In this document: piece after piece, positions 18,030-23,855 of the stretch | How the letters are laid out: each line of letters starts with the position of its first letter | How positions within the stretch are numbered: the stretch's first letter is position 1 | Assembly (NCBI GenBank): GCA_018384375.1 | Contig: JAHAYJ010000115.1 | Coordinates: 1 to 33,063 of the forward strand | DNA: 33,063 nt | Reading direction: 5' to 3' | Origin: Lachnospiraceae bacterium | GTDB lineage: Bacteria; Bacillota; Clostridia; Lachnospirales; Lachnospiraceae | Translations under genes and position numbers: made by a program | Notes under the pieces: generated by a model | Told to the model about the DNA's origin: nothing | What the model saw: the letters and a program-made list of their open reading frames with translations, nothing else | Databases searched by the model: none

Positions 18030-18833
18030 ATGCAGGTCAACAATATTGGTTACAATCACAGTCATGACGCGGACTTTCAGATCAGTCGGCCGGACGGCTC
18101 CGGCGACTATCTATTCCTGATCGTTAAAACGCCCGCTATCTTTACTCTCTCCGGCAAGGACATTCAGACGGAACCGAATTCCGTTATCCTCTACAAAAAA
18201 GGGACCCCTCAATTCTATCGTGTCCTGGGAACCGTCTTCACAAATGACTGGCTCCATTTCGACATAAATGAAGATGAGCTTTCCCTCTTTGAAGAATGGA
18301 AGATTCCGTTTGACACCATTCTCCCATTAAACAATATCAATGATCTTTCCCTGTTCATTAAAAATATCACCTACGAACGTTATTCGTCCAACCATTATCG
18401 GGAACAGTCCGTAAGTCTGTACCTGCAGCTGCTCTTCATGAAGCTGAGCGAAAAACTCCATTCCCTTCCGGATGAAAGAATCAGTTCCTATTATGAAAAA
18501 ATGTCCATGCTTCGTTTCCGTATTTATAACATGCCCTACCTTGACTGGAATATATCCGGTCTTTCTCATGGTCTGTCCATCAGCAAATCCTACTTCCAAC
18601 ATCTGTATAAGGAAATTTTCGGCACCGGTGTAATGGAGGATGTTATCCAAAGCCGCATTCAGCATGCCAAGTATCTTCTCTCCACCACCTCTCTTTCCAT
18701 AAAGGAAATCGCTTCCATGTGCGGGTACAGCAACGAAACACATTTTATGAGACAATTTAAGGGCATCATGAATATGACGCCCTCCCAGTATCGCACTGCA
18801 AGCTTTGGCAACTCCGCTTCCCCTGACATCTGA
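18030..18833 (+). CDS. AraC family transcriptional regulator (likely controls abfA)
   Basis: 267 residues from the ATG at 18030, chosen because AGGAGG lies 6 bases upstream (18018-18023); an in-frame GTG at 18009 would include that site. The N-terminal half is a beta-rich AraC ligand domain (FLIVKTPAIFTLSGKDIQTEPNSVILY). The C-terminal about 95 residues hold the two helix-turn-helix motifs (ISGLSHGLSISKSYFQHLYK and IKEIASMCGYSNETHFMRQF). Divergent to a GH51 gene with an inverted repeat between them, so the obvious role is sensing arabinose-type sugars; this is inference. Confidence 0.9.
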   Translation: MQVNNIGYNHSHDADFQISRPDGSGDYLFLIVKTPAIFTLSGKDIQTEPNSVILYKKGTPQFYRVLGTVFTNDWLHFDINEDELSLFEEWKIPFDTILPLNNINDLSLFIKNITYERYSSNHYREQSVSLYLQLLFMKLSEKLHSLPDERISSYYEKMSMLRFRIYNMPYLDWNISGLSHGLSISKSYFQHLYKEIFGTGVMEDVIQSRIQHAKYLLSTTSLSIKEIASMCGYSNETHFMRQFKGIMNMTPSQYRTASFGNSASPDI

Positions 18834-18843
18834 CCTGTCAGGG
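18821..18843. terminator. Hairpin spanning two convergent stop codons
   Basis: CCCTGACA (18821-18828) and TGTCAGGG (18836-18843) pair perfectly around a 7-nt loop. The AraC stop (18831-18833) and the stop of the opposing gene (18838-18840) both fall in it. There is no U tract on either side, so termination is only plausible. Confidence 0.5.
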
Positions 18844-19887
18844 ACGGCATATGCCACACGGCTTACAGCCTTGTTCCACCAATTCATCTCTGGTCAGATC
18901 AATACCGAATTTATTTTTATCCTTCATATCTGCAGCGCCTTCACAATCTGCATAATGAAATGTTCCTGTGTTTGTATTGAGTATATAGGCCGCCTCCTGT
19001 GTCCCAAACGTAATATTCTTCCCATCACTTTCTGCAATCACCGTTCCCAGCTCGTCTGTTCTGTACACGTTAACACCGGCACTTTGTAAACGACTTAGCA
19101 CCTCAGTGTGGGGATGCCCGTAAAAATTATCCTTTCCGCAGCTGATCACTGCATATGTCGGATGAACCGCCTTCAAAAAGGCCGCTGATGTGGAGCTGCT
19201 GCTTCCATGATGTGCCACCTTCAAAACATCCGCACTGACATCCAGTTCGCCGCATCTCATCTCTTCCTCCGCAGGCTCCTCCGCATCACCCGTAAAAAGA
19301 AAGCTGTTTTCACCATGCGTCAGCCTGATGCAAATAGAATTATTGTTGGTGTCTTCATATTTCTGATCAGGAGAAAGAATTGTAAAGGTACAATCCCCAA
19401 GCGTATAGCTGGTCCCTACAGTTGGCTGTGTATTTCGGTATCCCCGGTATTCCATTGTCTTCATCACATCCCTGTACGCGTCCGTATCGCTGCTGCAGTC
19501 CGGCAGCATAATCGTATCACAGGCAAATTTTGTCAGAATGACATCAAGGCCACCGATATGATCAGAATCAGGATGTGTCCCGATCACGTAGTCAAGTTTG
19601 GAAATTCCCTGCTTCATCAGGTATAACTGCACGGCTGTTCCTTTACTGTCGTTTCCCGCATCAATCAGCATTGCATGACCATCGCTCAGGATCAGGGTAC
19701 AATCGCCCTGCCACACATCAATAAAGTGAATCTGCAGATTAGAAACAACGTCTACACTGTTTTCTGTTTTTTGAGCTTCCTTCCCGCTATCCTTCGCTAT
19801 TTCTGTCGCCCCATACAAAACGAGGCACAAAGCAACGATCAGAAAAATCACTATGCTCTTTTTCTTTCTGTATCTGGTCTTTTTCAC
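18838..19887 (-). CDS. ComEC/Rec2-like metallo-beta-lactamase fold protein with Cys-rich Ada-like tail
   Basis: 349 residues. A basic N-terminus and one membrane helix (about 11-29) suggest a membrane-anchored extracytoplasmic protein. The MBL domain (about 50-295) resembles the ComEC C-terminal domain: FIDVWQGDCTLI, THPDSDHIGG (His105, Asp109, His110), FTGDAE (Asp201), VAHHGS (His226) and GHPH. The last about 50 residues (ILNTNTGTFHYADC...CKPCGICRP, C315, C341, C344, C347) resemble a small zinc module like that of Ada. The ComEC MBL domain is linked to degradation of the non-transforming strand, so a nuclease or phosphodiesterase role is plausible. The competence membrane channel is absent here. 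Confidence 0.85.
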   Translation of the reverse strand: MKKTRYRKKKSIVIFLIVALCLVLYGATEIAKDSGKEAQKTENSVDVVSNLQIHFIDVWQGDCTLILSDGHAMLIDAGNDSKGTAVQLYLMKQGISKLDYVIGTHPDSDHIGGLDVILTKFACDTIMLPDCSSDTDAYRDVMKTMEYRGYRNTQPTVGTSYTLGDCTFTILSPDQKYEDTNNNSICIRLTHGENSFLFTGDAEEPAEEEMRCGELDVSADVLKVAHHGSSSSTSAAFLKAVHPTYAVISCGKDNFYGHPHTEVLSRLQSAGVNVYRTDELGTVIAESDGKNITFGTQEAAYILNTNTGTFHYADCEGAADMKDKNKFGIDLTRDELVEQGCKPCGICRP

Positions 19888-19965
19888 TGTATTACGTGGT
19901 TACCTCTCTCTATTCCGTATAAAATTTCTTCATTCACATATCCTAACCATGAAAGGAAGGTGTCT

Positions 19966-20118
19966 ATGAAAAAAGAAAAAATCACAACTACTCCGGGTGG
20001 ACAGCAGCCTGCAGACCTCTATGACGATGGTAACATTCCAAAGGAAGATCTTCCGAAAAATATCATTCCTGATGAGGTTCCGCGCAAGGATGGTCCCGGT
20101 GGGGAAGGTGGGAAATAA
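19966..20118 (+). CDS. Small Pro/Asp/Gly-rich protein, unknown function
   Basis: 50 residues from the ATG at 19966 with GGAAGG 6 bases upstream (19954-19959). A longer in-frame reading starts earlier but runs through the promoter side of the opposite gene and has no such site. The product begins MKKEKITTTPGGQQPADLYD and is rich in Pro, Asp, Lys and Gly; it has no membrane segment and is probably disordered. It precedes the YmaF-type gene on the same strand by 66 bases. I do not recognise a named family. Confidence 0.65.
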   Translation: MKKEKITTTPGGQQPADLYDDGNIPKEDLPKNIIPDEVPRKDGPGGEGGK

Positions 20119-20184
20119 TTTCCCCGCTTTTTGTCACTTTTTGTATTATCATAGCATATTTTAAAAGAAAAAAGGAGTTTTGCT

Positions 20185-20535
20185 ATGTTTGAGTCCGATG
20201 AATACAAAAAGCAAAAGCATGTCCATGAGTTAACCGGCAGTACCAGAGTTTTCGATGAATGCGACGAATGCCACAATCACCGGTTCTGTACAGTGACCGG
20301 AGAAGCCATTTACACAAAGGACAAATACGACCACTTCCATGAGGTTAAATTCCACACCGATTTTTCCGACAAACATTTCCACGAATTCTGTGGAAAGACT
20401 ACAGGTGCCATCGAAGTGGGTAATGGAAAGCATGTACACTTTATCAAGGATTTCACAGAAGAAAAAGATAATCACAAGCATGAGTTCCAGGCAGCAACAC
20501 TGATTGACAGTCCGATAGACTTTAAATGTAAATAA
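20185..20535 (+). CDS. YmaF family histidine-rich protein
   Basis: 116 residues. Five or more HxH units recur through the protein: H12/H14, H30/H32, H50/H52, H64/H66, H83/H85 and H97/H99, mostly followed by E, F or R, plus Cys26 and Cys29. This regular HxH spacing is the hallmark of YmaF proteins. AAAGGAG lies just upstream of the ATG at 20185. The pattern suggests metal binding but no reaction is known to me. A strong terminator follows. Confidence 0.8.
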   Translation: MFESDEYKKQKHVHELTGSTRVFDECDECHNHRFCTVTGEAIYTKDKYDHFHEVKFHTDFSDKHFHEFCGKTTGAIEVGNGKHVHFIKDFTEEKDNHKHEFQAATLIDSPIDFKCK

Positions 20536-20541
20536 ACCTGC

Positions 20542-20577
20542 AAAGCCCTCGAAAGCGAATGCTTTTGAGGGCTTTTT
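20542..20577 (+). terminator. Intrinsic terminator after the YmaF-type gene
   Basis: AAAGCCCTCGAAAGC (20542-20556), loop GAAT, GCTTTTGAGGGCTTT (20561-20575), then two further T residues. One G-T pair is the only imperfection. Confidence 0.9.
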
Positions 20578-20598
20578 AGAAGCATTTACAGGCTTTTC

Positions 20599-21183
20599 CT
20601 AGTTCTGTATCCGGGAATTCCTGATCAATTTTTCAATTTTACGCTTAATCTGTTGTGGAAGCTCCTTCTTATCCTGTCCGGTCCACACACACTTTCCGCC
20701 AAATTGCATCCCCGATGTCTTAAAAAATTCTTTCATACCTCTAATTGCGCCTGTACTTTGACCGCAAATTCGTGAGAAAGGTGCAGGTGTTTTACACGCT
20801 GTCAGCAAAATATATTTCTGTTTGCGGGATAACCTTGCTTTGGGAAATGTTTTGGTTTCTTCCATCACCACACCCAAAAGCCGGTCAAACAAATTTTTGA
20901 CAACTGCGGGAACATTAGCCCAATATGCCGGTGCTGCAAGGATCACAATATCACATGCTTTGAGTTGCCCGGCAATTTCCTGTATATCATCCTTCTGCAC
21001 ACACATTCCGGTTTTTATGCATGTACGACAACCGTTACAGTAAGCGATCTTTTTTTCATACAGATTCACATACTCAATATCGTATCCTTCTTGTTCCGCA
21101 ATTTGCAGGGCATACTGAAGCATGGTTCCTGTTGCACCCTCTTTATGGGGACTCCCTAATATTGCAAGAATTCTTTTTGCCAT
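20599..21183 (-). CDS. NAD(P)H-dependent FMN reductase / flavodoxin-fold oxidoreductase
   Basis: 194 residues. The N-terminal ILGSPHKEGATG loop binds FMN phosphate, and ILAAPAYWANVPAVVKNLFDR is the second flavin-contact region of this fold. A cysteine cluster CNGCRTCIKTGMC (C49, C52, C55, C61) resembles that of iron-sulfur flavoproteins, so it may carry an Fe-S cluster; the pattern is not decisive. The ATG overlaps the TAA of the upstream tetR by one base, so the pair forms an operon, and the repressor probably controls this enzyme. A detoxifying quinone or nitro reduction role is a guess. Confidence 0.85.
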   Translation of the reverse strand: MAKRILAILGSPHKEGATGTMLQYALQIAEQEGYDIEYVNLYEKKIAYCNGCRTCIKTGMCVQKDDIQEIAGQLKACDIVILAAPAYWANVPAVVKNLFDRLLGVVMEETKTFPKARLSRKQKYILLTACKTPAPFSRICGQSTGAIRGMKEFFKTSGMQFGGKCVWTGQDKKELPQQIKRKIEKLIRNSRIQN

Positions 21184-21827
21184 TATGCTTCCCTCCCATC
21201 CGCTGTAATAGAATGGTAAATCAAATCAAATCCATAGGACAAAAAATCCTTTTTTGATTTTCCCATTCGCTGCTCAATATATGCTTCCTTATTCGTTGCA
21301 ATCTGAATAAGACCGGAAAGCATTCCCCAGAACGAATAAATTGTTGGTAAGACCTCAATATCCGGACGTATCTGCCCGCACCTGATCCCATTTTCCAAAA
21401 ATGTAACCAACAAATCATTTATCTGCTCGCCTATGGAAAAGGTTGCTTTCTCCTCCGGCAGAAAATGAGTTGACTCAAAATCAATGTTGATAGTTTCAAG
21501 AACCATCTGAAAATAAAACGGGAATTCTTCCTGATATTTTACCAACCCATAACAGATTTTCAGATAGCGCTCTTTTGTATCATCACTTTCCGATAATGCC
21601 CGGCTTATGTAATCGTATAGCTTCTGCATACTTTCCAATACCAATACGCTTATTAATTCTTCTTTATTTTTAAAATACACATACAAAGTTGCCTTACTAT
21701 AACCGGACTCCTTCGCAATGTCATTCATCGAAGTATTTTCAATTCCCTTTTTCATGAATAGCTGCTCTGCAGCCCCGGAAATATTCTTCCTATGTATATT
21801 TTGAGGTTCTTTCTTTCTCCTTGCCAC
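21183..21827 (-). CDS. TetR family repressor, autoregulated, controlling the flavin reductase
   Basis: 214 residues starting at a GTG at 21827. This start is preceded by GGAGGG with 7-base spacing, while the ATG at 21842 sits inside the operator palindrome with no ribosome site. The helix-turn-helix is at about residues 22-53 (MNDIAKESGYSKATLYVYF). The C-terminal domain is helical and variable. The gene stands behind a consensus promoter with a 25-bp palindrome over its -10 region, so autorepression is very likely. Confidence 0.88.
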   Translation of the reverse strand: MARRKKEPQNIHRKNISGAAEQLFMKKGIENTSMNDIAKESGYSKATLYVYFKNKEELISVLVLESMQKLYDYISRALSESDDTKERYLKICYGLVKYQEEFPFYFQMVLETINIDFESTHFLPEEKATFSIGEQINDLLVTFLENGIRCGQIRPDIEVLPTIYSFWGMLSGLIQIATNKEAYIEQRMGKSKKDFLSYGFDLIYHSITADGREA

Positions 21828-21840
21828 CAGTAATCCCTCC

Positions 21841-21865
21841 ATAATTAAACCAGCGGTTTAATTAT
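21841..21865. promoter_or_regulatory. Operator palindrome of the TetR-reductase operon
   Basis: ATAATTAAACC (21841-21851), spacer AGC, GGTTTAATTAT (21855-21865): perfect 11-bp arms. It overlaps the downstream end of the -10 hexamer and the predicted transcription start, a classical position for repression. Confidence 0.88.
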
Positions 21866-21889
21866 ATGAAGTCTCTGCTCCCTTGTCAA
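21861..21889 (-). promoter_or_regulatory. Consensus sigma-A promoter of the TetR-reductase operon
   Basis: TTGACA (21884-21889), 17-nt spacer, TATAAT (21861-21866) on the minus strand. Both hexamers are exact consensus. Confidence 0.9.
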
Positions 21890-21971
21890 GTGTAGAAATA
21901 ATTTGTCCCTCTTTCTCACATTCCCTGCTTTTCAGCATAATATATAGCAAATCAATATCAAATCGTTTATT

Positions 21972-22160
21972 ATGAACAGCTGCACAAACCTTTTCTATCT
22001 TTCTGCTATTGCCTGTCGGCTTGCCGAATGCTTGTCTCAAGAGGAAATTTCCGTATTATCCTCCGATCTGGTTGTACTCAGCGACATGCTGGCAAATATT
22101 GTTACCCGCAACGATTTATGCAAGAATAACGATTGCACCTCCGAGCAATCCGATGTATAA
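21972..22160 (+). CDS. Small Clostridia-type protein (resembles DUF6774), unknown function
   Basis: 62 residues, beginning MNSCTNLFYLSAIACRLAEC and continuing with an acidic helix and LVVLSDMLANIV. The Leu/Ala helical pattern with two early cysteines recalls a family of small Clostridia proteins that I know as DUF6774; this is from memory. No clear ribosome site precedes the ATG, so the start is uncertain. Its stop codon overlaps the -10 of the downstream tRNA promoter. It could be real or a chance frame. Confidence 0.45.
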   Translation: MNSCTNLFYLSAIACRLAECLSQEEISVLSSDLVVLSDMLANIVTRNDLCKNNDCTSEQSDV

Positions 22161-22161
22161 T
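22133..22161 (+). promoter_or_regulatory. Promoter of tRNA-Val(CAC)
   Basis: TTGCAC (22133-22138), 17-nt spacer, TATAAT (22156-22161), 9 bases before the tRNA 5' end. Confidence 0.75.
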
Positions 22162-22170
22162 AGCTTACAT

Positions 22171-22244
22171 GGAAGCATAGCTCAGCCGGGATGAGCGTCC
22201 GCCTCACACGCGGGAGGCCACGGGTTCGAGCCCCGTTGCTTCCA
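22171..22244 (+). tRNA. tRNA-Val (anticodon CAC)
   Basis: Folds as a full cloverleaf: acceptor GGAAGCA/TGCTTCC, D stem GCTC/GAGC, anticodon loop CTCACAC (anticodon CAC, reads GUG), T arm ACGGG-TTCGAGC-CCCGT, discriminator A. The CCA end is not encoded. Confidence 0.93.
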
Positions 22245-22287
22245 TTTCTATTTCTAAACATATATAAAAAGTAAGATCTTATATCAC

Positions 22288-22321
22288 AAAAGCCGTTCCT
22301 GTGCCAGCAGGAACGGCTTTT
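22288..22321. terminator. Terminator after tRNA-Val(CAC)
   Basis: AAAAGCCGTTCCTG (22288-22301) pairs perfectly with CAGGAACGGCTTTT (22308-22321) around a 6-nt loop. The stem ends in a four-base A/T tract on both sides, so it could work in either direction. Confidence 0.88.
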
Positions 22322-22470
22322 CCGTATACACTTGGTTGAAAATAGAGGCATATAATCCCAAATCAATACCAATCGTTCCACAAGTCATGAACTTTAGCGG
22401 TAGTTACTTGAAAACACTTTTAACTTATAATGAAAGCAAAATCATACTTAAGAAAAGAGGAAAACAAAAA

Positions 22471-22569
22471 ATGAAAAAAGTTATTCCATTACTCTTATTA
22501 ATCATGAGTGTTTCCTTTACGGCATGTGGAACTGTGAGTGAAACTTGTTCTGTCATCTTATGTGGTTGA
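22471..22569 (+). pseudogene. Orphan lipoprotein signal peptide (truncated gene)
   Basis: 32 residues from the ATG at 22471: MKKVIPLLLLIMSVSFTACG is a complete lipoprotein signal peptide with lipobox FTAC and Cys19. Only 13 residues follow before a stop. GAGG lies upstream with a long spacing. The rest of the lipoprotein is missing, and the next bases belong to a different, overlapping frame that codes for a PIN fragment, so this looks like a deletion or recombination junction. Confidence 0.55.
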
Positions 22570-22783
22570 TGAGTTAAAAAATGTGGTAAAGCGTAAATTC
22601 CCGAAAAAGGAACAGACGATTGAGAAGTTGCTTATGATGATGAGTTATGAATATGTTTATACACCGAAAGACATTGATGGGAGCCTGTTTTGTATAAGAG
22701 ATGGAAAAGATTATCCGGTACTTTATACTGCAATTATTGAAGATGTTGAGCAAAGGGATTCAAAGGGATTCAAAAAATTTTAA
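22538..22783 (+). pseudogene. PIN-domain toxin-like protein, internal fragment
   Basis: An 81-residue frame reads LVLSSYVVDELKNVVKRKFP, then DIDGSLFCIRDGKDYPVLYTAIIEDVE. This matches the middle of PIN-family putative toxins (YVVDEL, IRDxKDxPVLxxAI). The N-terminal first Asp region and the C-terminal TGDKDF acidic motif are absent. The 3' end carries a doubled aaagggattc (about 22754-22773), then a stop. No antitoxin gene is next to it. Probably a remnant and inactive. Confidence 0.6.
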
Positions 22784-22794
22784 TAAAGGTGCGT

Positions 22795-22834
22795 AATAAA
22801 AATCGCGGAAACCCTGATTTTACAAGGTTTCCGC
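22795..22834 (-). terminator. Terminator of the tRNA-Val/tRNA-Met transcript
   Basis: GCGGAAACC (22805-22813) and GGTTTCCGC (22826-22834) pair perfectly with a 12-nt loop. On the minus strand the stem is followed by GATTTTTATT. It lies 15 bases past the tRNA-Met 3' end. Confidence 0.85.
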
Positions 22835-22848
22835 TACCTAAACTTTAG

Positions 22849-22922
22849 TAGCGAGAGGGGGATTTGAACCCTCGACACTACGGGTATGAACCGTATGCTC
22901 TAGCCAACTGAGCTATCTCGCC
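22849..22922 (-). tRNA. tRNA-Met (anticodon CAT), elongator type
   Basis: Minus-strand cloverleaf: acceptor GGCGAGA/TCTCGCT with a G-T first pair, D arm GCTC/GAGC, anticodon stem TACGG/CCGTA with loop TTCATAC, T arm CGAGGG...CCCTC-like, discriminator A. The anticodon stem lacks the three G-C pairs of the initiator. A CAT anticodon can also belong to tRNA-Ile modified with lysidine; Met is more likely. Confidence 0.85.
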
Positions 22923-22950
22923 ATATTAATATGAACCGGTTTCCCGGAAG

Positions 22951-23023
22951 TGGGACCTATAGGGCTCGAACCTATGACCCTCTGCTTGTAAGGCAGATGC
23001 TCTCCCAGCTGAGCTAAGATCCC
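22951..23023 (-). tRNA. tRNA-Val (anticodon TAC)
   Basis: Minus-strand cloverleaf: acceptor GGGATCT/AGGTCCC, D stem GCTC/GAGC, anticodon stem TCTGC/GCAGA with loop CTTACAA (anticodon TAC), T loop TTCGAGC, discriminator A. It is 28 bases upstream of tRNA-Met on the same transcript. Confidence 0.93.
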
Positions 23024-23057
23024 AATTGCTTCAGGCCATTTCCTGACCCGCTTTGCT

Positions 23058-23087
23058 AGTATACTATTTTTAGACGGTGCTTGTCAA
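23058..23087 (-). promoter_or_regulatory. Promoter of the tRNA-Val/tRNA-Met unit
   Basis: TTGACA (23082-23087), 18-nt spacer, TATACT (23058-23063) on the minus strand, 35 bases before the tRNA-Val 5' end. Confidence 0.8.
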
Positions 23088-23139
23088 GTTTTTTCTCCTC
23101 TTTTTTCATATTTTTTGGAATAATCATTTGTCCGTATTT

Positions 23140-23781
23140 TTAAAGTCCTTTTATAAAACATTCCAGCAGAATACTGCCGTCTACAGCATCCGCTCGTCGA
23201 AGGGAAAAGCATAACCTTTCCGGGTGCCACTGAACCCCAATGATCGGAAGATATTCATGCTCAAGTGCCTCTACCACCCCGTCCCCGGCATGCTGTGTAT
23301 ATATGATTCTCCTCCCCGGAATGTCTACCCCCTGATGGTGAGCACTGTTCACACGAAAATGACCTCCATACAACCGCTTAAGAATACTTCCTTCACAGGC
23401 TATGGTATCGTGAAGTTGATCCCCTTCCCTATACTCATGGTTTCCGGCAGCGGGTAAGTGCTGTACCATATCCCCACCAAAAAAAATGTTGATCAGCTGC
23501 ATCCCCTTACAAATTCCAAGCACAGGTTTTCTGTTCAAAACAAATGCTTTAAGGATTGCAAGCTGCAAACGATCCAGCTCCGGATCAAAGGCTCTGGTTC
23601 CCCTTGGGAGCTGCCCGAACAGTCTTGGGTCTATGTCTCCTCCCCCCGGAAGAACCAGTCCGTCATAGTCAGAAGGGCTGGGAACGTGCAGTGATGTAAT
23701 CGGCACAGTTCCCAGGCCCTTCAGCGCATTTTCATAATTTTTCGTCTTGTCCGGTTCCCCGGCAATCAATATTTTTTTCAA
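23140..23781 (-). CDS. Class I glutamine amidotransferase-like peptidase (gamma-glutamyl-GABA hydrolase family, C26)
   Basis: 213 residues. The catalytic triad of the class I amidotransferase fold is complete: nucleophile Cys91 in GICKGMQ, His186 and Glu188 in GVQWHPE. The oxyanion segment LVLPGGGDIDP is near residue 42. These enzymes hydrolyse gamma-glutamyl bonds, e.g. gamma-glutamyl-GABA in PuuD. No putrescine pathway genes accompany it, so the substrate is open. At 213 residues it is slightly shorter than PuuD (about 250). Confidence 0.85.
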   Translation of the reverse strand: MKKILIAGEPDKTKNYENALKGLGTVPITSLHVPSPSDYDGLVLPGGGDIDPRLFGQLPRGTRAFDPELDRLQLAILKAFVLNRKPVLGICKGMQLINIFFGGDMVQHLPAAGNHEYREGDQLHDTIACEGSILKRLYGGHFRVNSAHHQGVDIPGRRIIYTQHAGDGVVEALEHEYLPIIGVQWHPERLCFSLRRADAVDGSILLECFIKGL

Positions 23782-23855
23782 ATTTAGACTCCTGCAAACA
23801 TTCCTTATTCATGTATATGCATTTGTCTCAAATCCGAGTCTGTCTTAACCGGGTT

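Noticed and set aside
20090-20150. Terminator after the 50-residue gene
   Set aside because: Only a six-pair stem with mismatches before CGCTTTTTG; too weak to list.
18805-22160. Mobile element or prophage signatures
   Set aside because: No integrase, transposase or terminal inverted repeats found; the small genes here read as ordinary Clostridia genes.
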